A stretch of DNA of 57,568 nucleotides from Actinomycetes bacterium (lineage in GTDB: Bacteria > Actinomycetota > Actinomycetes > Nanopelagicales > Nanopelagicaceae): assembly GCA_025355765.1 (NCBI GenBank), contig JANXZB010000067.1, positions 1-57,568 on the forward strand. The letters run 5' to 3'. Below the pieces are notes generated by a model. It made no database searches and was not told the origin of the DNA. It saw only the letters and a list, made by a program, of their open reading frames with translations. Positions within the stretch are counted from its first letter, which is position 1, and each line of letters opens with the position of its first letter. Shown here piece by piece: positions 1-8,209 of the stretch. Position numbers and translations under genes: made by a program.

Positions 1-249
1 TTCATTCTTTCCTCCGATAAACATCACGGCTGGGTAGTTGCCTCCATGATCATCGTCGGTGCCCTTGCGATAGTCGCTATTGGAATTCTCGAGCCCGCTA
101 ACATCGCGGTCTTATACGAATTAAGAAAGCCGAACCCAAACGGTGAGCGAATTGAAAGACTCATGAAGAGATTTCTCTACACCGCTGGCATTACAGGCGT
201 ATTGCAGGCCGGAATACTCGTGATCATGACAAGGATCGCGACAATATAA
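1..249 (+). CDS. Membrane protein, C-terminal part (5' end outside window)
   Basis: The reading frame is open from base 1, so the gene begins upstream of the window; the first ATG inside the window, at 46, is internal and follows 15 in-frame codons. About 82 residues are visible. They hold two hydrophobic stretches (around IIVGALAIVAIGIL and GVLQAGILVIMT) separated by a charged loop containing KPNPNGERIERLMKR, which fits an integral membrane protein. No family is recognised. The next gene starts 11 bases downstream on the same strand and also encodes a membrane protein, so the two may be co-transcribed. Confidence 0.6.
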   Translation, partial: FILSSDKHHGWVVASMIIVGALAIVAIGILEPANIAVLYELRKPNPNGERIERLMKRFLYTAGITGVLQAGILVIMTRIATI

Positions 250-260
250 GCACTGCAACG

Positions 261-611
261 ATGACCCACGGAGCGCATTCGGTGGAGCGCAAATATCCGC
301 CGATCGCGCAGATCTGCGTACTAGTACTCGTATCGATGGTCATTGGTGGGGTTCTATTAGCTGCCAACGCTGTACTGTTGTCGCGAATTCCCGACTTCGC
401 CTGGGCATCTTTTTTCAAGGTTTTCCGATGGACGATTCTGGCAGAGGGAATAGTTGCAGGAGTGCTCGAGTTCGTATTCATCTTTGACGGTACCCGCGGA
501 GCCGTTCTAGTACTTATGAGTTCGACACTCGTCATTTTTGTACTGGATCTTGCAGTACTTTTTGGATTCAGCGTCGCTCAATTCCAAGAGGAATCAGGCA
601 TTAGCACCTAG
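261..611 (+). CDS. Small integral membrane protein, unknown function
   Basis: A 116-residue protein with an ATG start at 261. It shows three hydrophobic segments (around residues 16-40, 58-75 and 82-104) and a short soluble tail, so it is most likely an inner-membrane protein. It follows another membrane-protein gene closely and converges on the TetR gene, overlapping its stop codon by four bases. The minus-strand frame over the same DNA is rich in Ser, Thr and Arg and looks like a shadow. No family is recognised, and function cannot be inferred beyond membrane location. Confidence 0.6.
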   Translation: MTHGAHSVERKYPPIAQICVLVLVSMVIGGVLLAANAVLLSRIPDFAWASFFKVFRWTILAEGIVAGVLEFVFIFDGTRGAVLVLMSSTLVIFVLDLAVLFGFSVAQFQEESGIST

Positions 612-1111
612 ATCATCGCAACGGCGCGCTTCCACGTCAGATCAAGATCGGCATCTTTGGGAAAACGCCCTGCGATCTCAAGATCAACGAGGCCATGCAT
701 CAAGGCCCAGACTGCTCGTGCGTGCTCATGATCCTTGCCCGTAATTTCAATGATCAGGTTGGTGACTCCATCCTCTAAACCCGCGGGGATCCGATCGCGC
801 AACAAAGGGATGGACACAGTTATTTCATATAGATGCGGGTTTGCCAAAGCCCATCCTCTGTAGGCCAGTGCCTTGGCCCGCCTGCTCTTGCCGGCTCGCC
901 TGATAGCAATCCCAAACTCTTGCAGCCCGCGCGCCTGCAAGTCGGCGATGATCTCGTCTTTGTCTTCAATGTGTTTGTAGAGGCTTGGAGCTTTTATGTG
1001 AAGTCGATCGGCAAGGGCACGCATGGACAGACCTGCCAGGCCCTTCTCGTTGAGCAATTCGTAGGATGCAGCGCGAATTCGCTCCCTAGTTGGGCCGTCG
1101 GTGTTAGCCAT
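608..1111 (-). CDS. TetR-family transcriptional regulator with WHG-type C-terminal domain
   Basis: A 167-residue protein. Residues 8-55 form a TetR helix-turn-helix: RERIRAASYELLNEKG, then LSMRALADRL and the recognition helix around APSLYKHIEDKDE. The C-terminal part (around RGWALANPHLYEI and AVWALMHGLVDLE) matches the WHG ligand-binding domain found in many small TetR proteins. The gene is divergent from the DUF4260 gene at 1152, and the 40-base gap holds a near-perfect palindrome. It probably represses itself and that neighbour (inference). The ligand is unknown. Family assignment is secure. Confidence 0.9.
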   Translation of the reverse strand: MANTDGPTRERIRAASYELLNEKGLAGLSMRALADRLHIKAPSLYKHIEDKDEIIADLQARGLQEFGIAIRRAGKSRRAKALAYRGWALANPHLYEITVSIPLLRDRIPAGLEDGVTNLIIEITGKDHEHARAVWALMHGLVDLEIAGRFPKDADLDLTWKRAVAMI

Positions 1112-1122
1112 GATAACTTCAG

Positions 1123-1137
1123 GCTAACACTGTTAGC
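1123..1137. promoter_or_regulatory. Palindromic operator, likely for the adjacent TetR repressor
   Basis: GCTAACA-C-TGTTAGC is a perfect inverted repeat with 7-base arms around one central base. It lies between the divergent TetR gene (start 1111) and the DUF4260 gene (start 1152). A further half-site, TGTTAGC at 1102-1108, overlaps the first codons of the TetR gene. Position and symmetry fit an autoregulatory TetR operator. Binding itself is inferred. Confidence 0.7.
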
Positions 1138-1151
1138 GAAGGAGAGGCAAG

Positions 1152-1523
1152 ATGTATGTAGTCGGTAGACCGAAGTTGTTCCTGAAATTCGAAGGCGCCG
1201 TGCTTTTCGCCTCATCACTGTTTCTCTTTAATTCGACGCATCAGCACTGGTGGTGGGTACCTGCACTCCTGTTCGTGCCAGATATCTTTATGATCGGCTA
1301 TGCGCGATCAACCAAACATGGCGCGTTGATCTACAACATCGGCCACAGTTATCTTCTGCCGGTTTCTTTGACTCTCTACGGGTTGCACAGCCATCGACCG
1401 TTTGTAATTGGTATCGGTTTGATCTGGCTGGCCCATATTGGAATGGATCGGGTTCTCGGTTACGGCCTCAAATACGATGACGATTTTAAACATACCCATT
1501 TAGGCGATTTAGGTAGGAAATAG
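1152..1523 (+). CDS. DUF4260 family membrane protein
   Basis: A 123-residue protein preceded by a good ribosome site (GGAGAG at 1141-1146) before ATG 1152. It has about four hydrophobic segments and the conserved tail of the DUF4260 family: a NIGHSYLLP stretch, IWLAHIGMDRVLGYGLKY, then HTHLG near the end. Members are small membrane proteins of unknown function, often next to TetR genes. Here it sits opposite a TetR gene with a shared operator, so it is probably the regulated target. Confidence 0.85.
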   Translation: MYVVGRPKLFLKFEGAVLFASSLFLFNSTHQHWWWVPALLFVPDIFMIGYARSTKHGALIYNIGHSYLLPVSLTLYGLHSHRPFVIGIGLIWLAHIGMDRVLGYGLKYDDDFKHTHLGDLGRK

Positions 1524-1554
1524 GTGGGATTGAACGCGCCAGTAGACTGCCCGA

Positions 1555-1920
1555 ATGGAAATGGCGAACCTCTTAGGAATTAGATCCGTGATTTATCCGG
1601 TCGAAAATGTGCAGACATCTAAAGACTGGTGGACGAGGGCCCTAGGAATCGAGCCCTACTTTGATGAACCTTTCTATAAGGGCTACAACATTGCCGGTTT
1701 CGAACTCGGACTTTTCCCGGCGGGTATCAAGGAAAATGGCCCTGTCACGTACTGGGGCGTCGCCGATATCGACTCGGCCTTCCTCCATTTCACTCAGAAT
1801 GGCGCAGTTGTAGTCCGCGGAATCGAAGAGGTGGGCGGAGATATTAAAGTCGCAATCCTTCGCTCTGCAGCTGGCGAAATATTCGGCTTAATCTTTAATC
1901 CGCATTTCAAAAGCGCCTAA
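1555..1920 (+). CDS. VOC (glyoxalase/bleomycin-resistance fold) family protein
   Basis: A 121-residue protein with one vicinal-oxygen-chelate domain. It opens with a strand and then NVQTSKDWWTRALGIEP, the typical first beta-alpha element. A central strand (NIAGFELGLFP) follows, then a second module (YWGVADIDSAFLHFTQNGA) ending with GEIFGLIFNPHF. The final module places Glu before the last strand, as in metal-binding VOC proteins. Substrate cannot be predicted. It precedes the HAD and EamA genes on the same strand with short gaps. Confidence 0.85.
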   Translation: MEMANLLGIRSVIYPVENVQTSKDWWTRALGIEPYFDEPFYKGYNIAGFELGLFPAGIKENGPVTYWGVADIDSAFLHFTQNGAVVVRGIEEVGGDIKVAILRSAAGEIFGLIFNPHFKSA

Positions 1921-1932
1921 TCGAGTCCGACC

Positions 1933-2601
1933 TTGACTCTGCATGGCGTTGAAAAACTTTTGGTGATCTTCGACTGCGACGGAGTGCTGGTCGACAGCGA
2001 GGTCATCGCGATTGCTGTGGATCAAAAGGTTCTTGCAGATCTCGGTTGGTCACTTTCACTCGATGAGATCATTGACCGTTTCGTCGGAGGATCGCACGCC
2101 TATTTTGTAGAAGTCGTCGAAGACCATTTAGGTCACAAACTCCCCCAGAATTGGGAGGATGCCTACCAGCTTCTCTATCGGGAGGCCCTCGCTCGCGACT
2201 TGAGGTTGGTCGAAGGAATCGTCGATGCTCTGGCCATACTGGATCTGCCTATGTGCGTGGCCTCCAATGGAAGCCGTAGCAAAATGGAATTCACTCTGAA
2301 GCAAGTAAACCTTTGGCAGAGATTTGAGGGACGAATATTCAGCGCGGAAGATGTCCCTCTCGGCAAGCCGGCACCGGATCTGTTTTTGTTTGCCGCTTCC
2401 ACCTTGGGTTATGAACCATCCAATTGCATAGTTGTCGAGGACAGCCCCACTGGCGTAAAGGCAGCAATCGCGGCAAAGATGAAGATCGTTGCATATGCAG
2501 GTGGAATCACTTCAGAGAACAAACTCGTTGGCGAAGGTGTAGTAGTTATCGATCATATGAATCAACTTGTGGGGGCTATAAATGGCATCATCGGCAATTA
2601 G
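1933..2601 (+). CDS. HAD-superfamily phosphatase / beta-phosphoglucomutase-like hydrolase
   Basis: A 222-residue HAD subfamily IA protein. Motif I is FDCDGVLVDSE with the nucleophilic Asp and acid/base Asp near residues 14-16. Motif II Ser/Thr is in CVASNGSRSKM. The conserved Lys is in PLGKPAPDLF, and motif III-IV is VVEDSPTGVKAAIAA. A helical cap lies between motifs I and II. Such proteins dephosphorylate sugar phosphates or similar small molecules; the exact substrate is unclear. The start used is TTG 1933, because no in-frame ATG lies before motif I; the ribosome site is weak, so the start is uncertain. Confidence 0.85.
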   Translation: MTLHGVEKLLVIFDCDGVLVDSEVIAIAVDQKVLADLGWSLSLDEIIDRFVGGSHAYFVEVVEDHLGHKLPQNWEDAYQLLYREALARDLRLVEGIVDALAILDLPMCVASNGSRSKMEFTLKQVNLWQRFEGRIFSAEDVPLGKPAPDLFLFAASTLGYEPSNCIVVEDSPTGVKAAIAAKMKIVAYAGGITSENKLVGEGVVVIDHMNQLVGAINGIIGN

Positions 2602-2610
2602 ACTTCTGTC

Positions 2611-3465
2611 GTGTCGAACCTGCGAAAACGCAATGCGTCACTAATCCTGGCTGGAATTTGCTTTGGCACCACAGGTACGGCACAAGCACTTGGACCAATG
2701 GATATCTCCCCTCTTGCCGTTGGCAGCGGTCGACTCATCATCGGTGCAATGCTTCTCTATCTCTTTCATCGCTGTGCTACAGATTCGAGTGCAAGGATTG
2801 CAAGCAGAGATCTTTGGTTAAGTGCCATCGGAGTCGTGCTCTACCAAATCACGTTCTTCTCAGCAGTTAAAAGCACGGGCGTGGCAATCGGCACGGTTAC
2901 GGCCCTTGGTTCTGCCCCGGCGTTGACGGGGGTGGTTGCCTATCTTATTAATAGGGAGAAACCTACTAAACGCTGGTTCTTTGCCACGGTGGTTACGAGC
3001 GTTGGAATCATTCTCCTGAGCACGTCGAAAGGTTTAACGGATTTCAATATACGAGGTTTCCTTCTCGCAATTGGTGCAGGTGCCTCTTACTCCATTTTTG
3101 CAGTGGCAAGCAAACGGGCGCTCAGCGATGGAGTCAGTATCACCGACGCCATGTTTCGAATCTTTGCGTTGGGCGCAATAATCTCCACGCCGTTGCTTTT
3201 CGTTGGAAATATACATTGGCTCATAACACCTAAGGGTTTGCTTATGATTTTCTGGTTAGGGCTCATTCCGACCGCGGTGGCCTACATCGCATATGCGTAC
3301 GGTCTTGCCAAGGTCCGCGCAAGCACGGCATCTACCCTGATATTGGCAGAACCTGCCACAGCGACATTGCTGGCAGCCATTGTGCTCGGAGAAGCTATCA
3401 ATGCGCGTGGCTGGTCTGGCATCGTGGTAGTTATCATTGGGCTTATCTATCTATCTCTTGGTTAA
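2611..3465 (+). CDS. EamA/DMT-family transporter
   Basis: A 284-residue protein with about ten hydrophobic helices arranged as two EamA repeats (roughly residues 8-140 and 150-282), the pattern of drug/metabolite transporters of the inner membrane. The second repeat carries the typical end LILAEPATATLLAAIVLGE. Exported or imported substrate is unknown. The start is GTG at 2611, nine bases after the HAD gene, suggesting co-transcription. Confidence 0.88.
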   Translation: MSNLRKRNASLILAGICFGTTGTAQALGPMDISPLAVGSGRLIIGAMLLYLFHRCATDSSARIASRDLWLSAIGVVLYQITFFSAVKSTGVAIGTVTALGSAPALTGVVAYLINREKPTKRWFFATVVTSVGIILLSTSKGLTDFNIRGFLLAIGAGASYSIFAVASKRALSDGVSITDAMFRIFALGAIISTPLLFVGNIHWLITPKGLLMIFWLGLIPTAVAYIAYAYGLAKVRASTASTLILAEPATATLLAAIVLGEAINARGWSGIVVVIIGLIYLSLG

Positions 3466-3481
3466 GGAATGGGGCTTTCTG

Positions 3482-3787
3482 ATGGTTACCGAAATTGCAG
3501 TGGTGGAGGTTCTTTCCGAGCGCGTCTTAGAATTCGAAGCGGCCATTGAAATTGCGGTCGAAACAGTCCTCTCTAAATCCCCCGGATTCCAAGATTACGA
3601 ACTTCTCAGAGGCGTCGAGCGATCAAACGTCTACACGTTCATCGTTCACTGGGACACACTCGAAGACCACACTGAGACTTTCCGAAAATCCGATTCTTTT
3701 GCAAAATGGCGCGAAATAATCGGCCCATTCTTCGCTCATCCGCCAGTGGTCGAACACTGGGGTCATATTTTCAGCTTCAATGCCTGA
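3482..3787 (+). CDS. Antibiotic biosynthesis monooxygenase (ABM) domain protein
   Basis: A protein of about 101 residues with a single ABM/dimeric alpha-beta barrel domain. An opening strand (EIAVVEV) is followed by a helix (EFEAAIEIAVETVLSKSPGF), then YELLRGVE, TFIVHWDTLEDHTETFRKSDSFAKW, and a closing PPVVEHWGHIF. Members are often small oxygenases or heme/quinol-related proteins, but many are uncharacterised. The reading frame extends upstream to 3437 inside the EamA gene; ATG 3482 is preferred because the domain starts there and a purine-rich AAGGA lies 5' of it. It overlaps the following GNAT gene by eight bases. Confidence 0.8.
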   Translation: MVTEIAVVEVLSERVLEFEAAIEIAVETVLSKSPGFQDYELLRGVERSNVYTFIVHWDTLEDHTETFRKSDSFAKWREIIGPFFAHPPVVEHWGHIFSFNA

Positions 3788-4319
3788 TTCTTTTCCATTA
3801 CGGCCCGCGGAGTACTCCGATTCCGAAGGTATTTCCCGTGTGCACACACGTTCCTGGCAAAGTGCCTACCGCGGGCTACTGCCGGATGAATGGCTAGACG
3901 CTCTTCGGTGGCAAGATCGAAAGGTTCGGTGGGATGCAATTCTCACCTCAGAGAAGAAGCGACACGTCTATGTGGCGACAAACTCTCAGAGGGAGATCGT
4001 GGGCTTTGCCAGCAGCGGTCCCTCGCGGGATGAGGACATAGATCAAGAGAGAGTCCACGAGCTCTATGCAATCTACCTATCCCCCGAGTCTTGGGGAAAA
4101 GGAATCGGCACCGCGTTGTTGAATGTAATTATGAAAGAGGTTCCGAAAACTGCAACGAGGCTTGAACTTTGGGTGCTGGAAGAGAACTTCTCTGGCAGGC
4201 GGTTCTATGAGAGCAAAGGTTTCATCTTGGACGGTGCGACAAAACTGGCTGAAATTGACGGCCACCAACTTGAAGAGGTTCGCTATCGAATTCAACTTCC
4301 GGTGGTACTAGAGAAATAA
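3780..4319 (+). CDS. GNAT-family N-acetyltransferase
   Basis: A 179-residue protein with a full GNAT fold. The N-terminal helix around SWQSAYRGLLPDEWLDAL is typical of the YjaB/PhnO-like group. The acetyl-CoA site is LYAIYLSPESWGKGIGTALL, with Q/R-x-x-G-x-G/A replaced by WGKGIG, and the C-terminal part is LWVLEENFSGRRFYESKGF. It transfers acetyl groups to an amine of unknown identity. It overlaps the ABM gene, so the two are probably translated together. Confidence 0.88.
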   Translation: MPDSFPLRPAEYSDSEGISRVHTRSWQSAYRGLLPDEWLDALRWQDRKVRWDAILTSEKKRHVYVATNSQREIVGFASSGPSRDEDIDQERVHELYAIYLSPESWGKGIGTALLNVIMKEVPKTATRLELWVLEENFSGRRFYESKGFILDGATKLAEIDGHQLEEVRYRIQLPVVLEK

Positions 4320-4325
4320 TCTCAA

Positions 4326-5645
4326 CTACCTGGCCGCGGCAAAACCCAATTCAAGGTCAGCTTTGATGTCCTTGATGTTCTCAAGACCGATACTCAACCG
4401 AACCATGCCCGGCGTGATGCCGGCGTGGAGTTGTTCGTCGGGGTGCAATTGCGAATGAGTAGTTGAGGCTGGATGTATAACCAGTGATCGAACGTCACCG
4501 ATGTTGGCTACGTGACTGAACATCTTGAGCCCCTCGACGAACTTTCGTCCAGCTTCAAGGCCGCCTTTGAGTTCGAAGGACATGACAGCACCCGGCCCCT
4601 TCGGGGTGTATTTCTTTGCCAAGTAATGTAGCGGCGAAGAGAGCAAACCTGGATAACTCACACTATCCACTTGCGGGTGCTTCTCGAGCCATTCTGCGAC
4701 GGCTTGCGAATTCTCAACATGGTGATCCATCCGGAAACTCAACGTCTCCAAACCCTGGGCCAGAAGCCAGGCATTGAATGGCGAAACCGATGGACCCATA
4801 TCCCTGAGCAGCTGGAGTCGGGCCTTATAGATAAATGCAACATTGGCGCCCATTGCAGAATCAACACCCAAGGTCTTGGCATACACAAGACCGTTATAAC
4901 TCTCATCCGGTTTGTTGAATCCCGGAAAGCGATCCGGGAATTTTGCGTAATCGAAATTTCCCGAATCAACGATTGCGCCAACCATCGCTGTGCCGTGACC
5001 AGAGAGGAACTTAGTGGCCGCGTGTGTGACGACATCTGCGCCATAATCAATCGGTCTTGTCATATACGGGGTTGCGATCGTGTTATCTATCATCAGCGGA
5101 ACACCCGCAGCATGGGCGACTTTGGCGATGGCTTCAATGTCGATCATGATGGCCTGTGGATTTGAAATGCCCTCACCAAAGAAGGCCTTCGTATTTGGTC
5201 GAATCGCTCTGCGCCATGCTTCCATGTCTTGGGCATCATCGACAAAGGTCACTTCGATTCCGTACTTGGGAAGAGTGAAATTAAATAGATTGTAAGTGCC
5301 GCCATAGACATGCGGGCTGGCCACAATATGATCACCGGCTTGCGCCACGTTCATAATCGCAATGGCAGTAGCAGCCATGCCCGAGGCGACAAGAAGTGCC
5401 CCGACGCCACCTTCAAGTGCGGCGATGCGTTGTTCTACAACATCTTGTGTCGGGTTATTGATGCGGGTGTAAACGTATCCGGCTTCTGCAATGCCAAATA
5501 CGTCGGCAGCATGTTGTGTGTCGCGAAATTGATATGCAGTTGTTTGATAGATGGGGAGCGCACGAGAGCCGGTAACCGGATCGGGTGTCTGACCTGCATG
5601 TATTTGTAGTGTCTCAAAGGCCCAATCATTCGAACCAGTTGTCAC
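4326..5645 (-). CDS. metY: O-acetylhomoserine sulfhydrylase / aminocarboxypropyltransferase (MetY), copy 1
   Basis: A 439-residue Cys/Met-metabolism PLP enzyme of full length. Conserved features are the N-terminal ETLQIHAGQ, YQTTAYQFRDT, TRINNPTQDVVEQRIAALEGG, the phosphate-binding ASGMAAT, and the PLP lysine in HAATKFLSGHG. The C-terminal VRSLVIHPASTTHSQL is the MetY hallmark. It condenses O-acetylhomoserine with sulfide to form homocysteine. The start is GTG 5645, overlapping the stop of the upstream dehydrogenase as GTGA, so the two are translationally coupled. A close paralogue lies at 13632-14954 in this window. Confidence 0.93.
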   Translation of the reverse strand: MTTGSNDWAFETLQIHAGQTPDPVTGSRALPIYQTTAYQFRDTQHAADVFGIAEAGYVYTRINNPTQDVVEQRIAALEGGVGALLVASGMAATAIAIMNVAQAGDHIVASPHVYGGTYNLFNFTLPKYGIEVTFVDDAQDMEAWRRAIRPNTKAFFGEGISNPQAIMIDIEAIAKVAHAAGVPLMIDNTIATPYMTRPIDYGADVVTHAATKFLSGHGTAMVGAIVDSGNFDYAKFPDRFPGFNKPDESYNGLVYAKTLGVDSAMGANVAFIYKARLQLLRDMGPSVSPFNAWLLAQGLETLSFRMDHHVENSQAVAEWLEKHPQVDSVSYPGLLSSPLHYLAKKYTPKGPGAVMSFELKGGLEAGRKFVEGLKMFSHVANIGDVRSLVIHPASTTHSQLHPDEQLHAGITPGMVRLSIGLENIKDIKADLELGFAAAR

Positions 5646-6883
5646 GGATATAGTCCTCTCAATCGATGCGCTTCTGCCACCCGCGCTACCCCTAACATGT
5701 GCGCCGCCTCACGCCATGTGACCTTCTTCTCTTTTGCCAAATCCTCAACTTCGACAATAGATTTCATAAGTATCTTGTTGAGATTTTCGCGGACATCTTC
5801 TGCACTCCAGAAGTAATTCTGCTTATCCTGAACCCACTCAAAGTAGGAGACGATAACTCCACCGGAGTTGGCCAAGATATCTGGCACCACCAAGATGCCG
5901 TTCTCGTTCATGATGGCATCTCCTTCTGGAGTAGTCGGAGCGTTCGCGCCCTCGACAACCACCTTGGCCTTGATGTTGGGTGCGGTCGAATGAGTAATTG
6001 AATCAGCAAGCGCTGCCGGGATCAGTACATCGACGTCAAGGCCAAGGAGCTCTTGATTTGTAAGGTGGTCAGTGCCGGGGGCACCAATCACCGTCCCGTT
6101 AGTCTGCGAATACTCAAAGACTTCTTCGACTGACTTGAAGCCTGTCACAGCTCCACTGACATCGCTGACAGCCACAACGCGCAATCCCATTTTTTCCAAG
6201 GCAACTGCCGCCCAGTACCCAACTTTGCCAAAACCTTGAATGGCAACTGTGGCACCCTGCGGATTTATGCCTCTCATTTTCAAAGCTTCGCGAGTGGAGA
6301 TGGCAACTCCGTCACCCGTGGCGGAATTTCTTCCGAGGGAACCGCCGAGGACAATCGGCTTTCCAGTCACAACGCTCGGGACCGCAAATCCCTCGTTTAC
6401 CGAATATGTGTCCATCATCCAGGCCATATTGCGCTCGTCTGTCCCGACATCAGGTGCTGGAATGTCGCGCTCCGGTCCGATGATGGGCAAAATCTCAGAT
6501 GTGTATCTTCTGGTTAGTCTTTCGTTTTCCTCGAGTGACAATGTTCGAGCATCTACTGCCACCCCACCCTTGGCGCCGCCAAAAGGCAGATTGGTCAGTG
6601 CGCACTTCCACGTCATCAACATGGCAAGAGCGACAGTCTCATCCAGATCAATATCCTGGTGGAAGCGAACTCCTCCCTTAGAGGGGCCCCGCGTAGTGGA
6701 ATATTGAACTCGATAGCCCTTATAGATTTCGACTCTGCCGTCATCTCGCCGAAGCGGGACCGCTACTTCCAGGATTCGCCTCGGTGTAGAGAGGGTTTTC
6801 CAGTCATTTTCTGAGAGTTGTAATTGATCTACTGCTCGCCGTAATTGGGCAAGGGCGGTTGCCATTGGTGACTCCATTGTCAT
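5642..6883 (-). CDS. Glu/Leu/Phe/Val dehydrogenase (glutamate dehydrogenase family)
   Basis: A protein of about 413 residues. The catalytic lysine motif is PFGGAKGGV, preceded by KGYRVQYSTTRGPSKGGVRF. A Rossmann NAD(P) site follows (VAIQGFGKVGYWAAVALEKMG). The PAPDVGT loop and the NANAP-like VVEGANAPTTPEGD near the end are typical of glutamate dehydrogenases. It interconverts glutamate and 2-oxoglutarate plus ammonia. Start choice is open: the frame begins at GTG 6907, with ATGs at 6883 and 6877; 6883 is used because GGTGG precedes it. It is coupled to metY downstream. Confidence 0.9.
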   Translation of the reverse strand: MTMESPMATALAQLRRAVDQLQLSENDWKTLSTPRRILEVAVPLRRDDGRVEIYKGYRVQYSTTRGPSKGGVRFHQDIDLDETVALAMLMTWKCALTNLPFGGAKGGVAVDARTLSLEENERLTRRYTSEILPIIGPERDIPAPDVGTDERNMAWMMDTYSVNEGFAVPSVVTGKPIVLGGSLGRNSATGDGVAISTREALKMRGINPQGATVAIQGFGKVGYWAAVALEKMGLRVVAVSDVSGAVTGFKSVEEVFEYSQTNGTVIGAPGTDHLTNQELLGLDVDVLIPAALADSITHSTAPNIKAKVVVEGANAPTTPEGDAIMNENGILVVPDILANSGGVIVSYFEWVQDKQNYFWSAEDVRENLNKILMKSIVEVEDLAKEKKVTWREAAHMLGVARVAEAHRLRGLYP

Positions 6884-6951
6884 GACGCCACCGTAGTACA
6901 GAGTCACGGGAAAATGAAGACAGGATCATCGCGCGCCGTTAATATCCAACA

Positions 6952-7734
6952 ATGCCTTCACAAGACACGCTCGCACGTTTCATAAAGTATTCGGAATCAC
7001 TCATTGATTCCTGCGAAAAGAACCCGAAAATAATCGGTTTAGTCCTCGTTGGATCAACTGCAGAGACCGAGCGGGTTGACGAGTGGAGCGATCATGACTT
7101 TTTCGTTATTACCGAATCCAATGATCAGGAGCCGCTGCGAAGCGACTTATCGTGGTTGCCCAATTTCGAGGAGATCGCATTCTGGTTCCGAGAGACGCAA
7201 CATGGTTTGAAAGTCGTTTACAACTCAGGTGAAGTCTTGGAGTTCGCGATCTTTGACTGTGACGAACTTCGCGGGTGCACGGTCAACCATCACCGCCTTG
7301 CTTGCGGTAACGAAGAGGTGGAGCGGGCACTCTCGACCGCGAAAAACCGGTTGCCCGAGGTGGTCGTCGGTGATGATCTTGCGGACTTTCGGCATTTCCT
7401 GTCGGTGTTGGTTATACAGGTTGGGCGCGCTAGAAGAGGCGAGTTGCTCACGGCCGGACAAGGGATTCAAGGAGCCGCGACGACGGCGTTGTTGAAAGTT
7501 CTTACGCGACAACTTCCCTACGATCGGCAATTGGATACATTGGACGTCTCAAGGCGCTTTGAATTTGCCCATCCAGATATCGGAAAAGTCATCGCCGACG
7601 CGCTCGCTCAGCAACCGGAGCAGGCCGCGATCGATTTGCTGGAGATTTCGGAGAAATACTTGGCTCCTCTGTGGAGTGATTATCCGCATCGCGAAGTTCA
7701 AACGGTCAAAGAGATCCTTTCGTGGACCTCTTGA
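6952..7734 (+). CDS. Nucleotidyltransferase-domain protein (Pol beta superfamily)
   Basis: A 260-residue protein. The N-terminal part carries the nucleotidyltransferase signature: VGSTAETERVDEWSDHDFFVI, corresponding to G-S-x(9)-S-D-x-D, with a third acidic strand around VLEFAIFD. The C-terminal half is helical, with ARRGELLTAGQGIQGAATTALL reminiscent of antibiotic-nucleotidyltransferase C-terminal bundles. It may adenylylate a small molecule such as an aminoglycoside or act on another substrate; the target is unknown. It stands alone, with a 44-base gap to the divergent dehydrogenase gene. Confidence 0.75.
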   Translation: MPSQDTLARFIKYSESLIDSCEKNPKIIGLVLVGSTAETERVDEWSDHDFFVITESNDQEPLRSDLSWLPNFEEIAFWFRETQHGLKVVYNSGEVLEFAIFDCDELRGCTVNHHRLACGNEEVERALSTAKNRLPEVVVGDDLADFRHFLSVLVIQVGRARRGELLTAGQGIQGAATTALLKVLTRQLPYDRQLDTLDVSRRFEFAHPDIGKVIADALAQQPEQAAIDLLEISEKYLAPLWSDYPHREVQTVKEILSWTS

Positions 7735-7773
7735 GGTAAGTTCTTCAATGCCCATCACGAGAATCGGAATGCC

Positions 7774-8172
7774 ATGAAAAAGAAGATCGTCCTTGTCCTC
7801 TCTCTCCTCTCCCTGGTCTGGACGCTCTATTTGACCACGTCTGTGGCCTTCAATTCCCTAGCCGTTGCTCCACGAGTTGCCGGCGGTGAGCTTCACTCGT
7901 TCTCTGCGGCGCTTCGGTTTACCTATGCAGTGCAGGCTCTGGTTGTCCTCTTCCAACTCTTTTTTGTGGTTCAACTCTTCCAACGCAGTGGCGTGTGGTC
8001 CAACACGAGTTACCTCTTAGCACGCATCTTCTTGATTCTCTCCGGGCTAAGTGCTGCGGTAAACCTAATGTCTAGAAATCCCCTAGAGCGTTGGAATGCA
8101 ATCCCTGCCCTCACTATCGCCTACGCCTACTTTTTTCTAGGCGCTTTGAATTTCCGTCCGAGACGAAAGTAA
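7774..8172 (+). CDS. Small integral membrane protein, unknown function
   Basis: A 132-residue protein with four hydrophobic segments: a signal-anchor-like start (IVLVLSLLSLVWTLYL), ALVVLFQLFFVVQLF, ARIFLILSGLSAAVNL, and TIAYAYFFLGAL. A basic tail (RPRRK) follows. No family is recognised. It precedes the ABC exporter operon by 37 bases on the same strand, so it might belong to that transcript. Confidence 0.65.
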   Translation: MKKKIVLVLSLLSLVWTLYLTTSVAFNSLAVAPRVAGGELHSFSAALRFTYAVQALVVLFQLFFVVQLFQRSGVWSNTSYLLARIFLILSGLSAAVNLMSRNPLERWNAIPALTIAYAYFFLGALNFRPRRK

Positions 8173-8209
8173 CTCAATAAAGCTGACCTGAAGGACTAGC
8201 GTAGATGCC

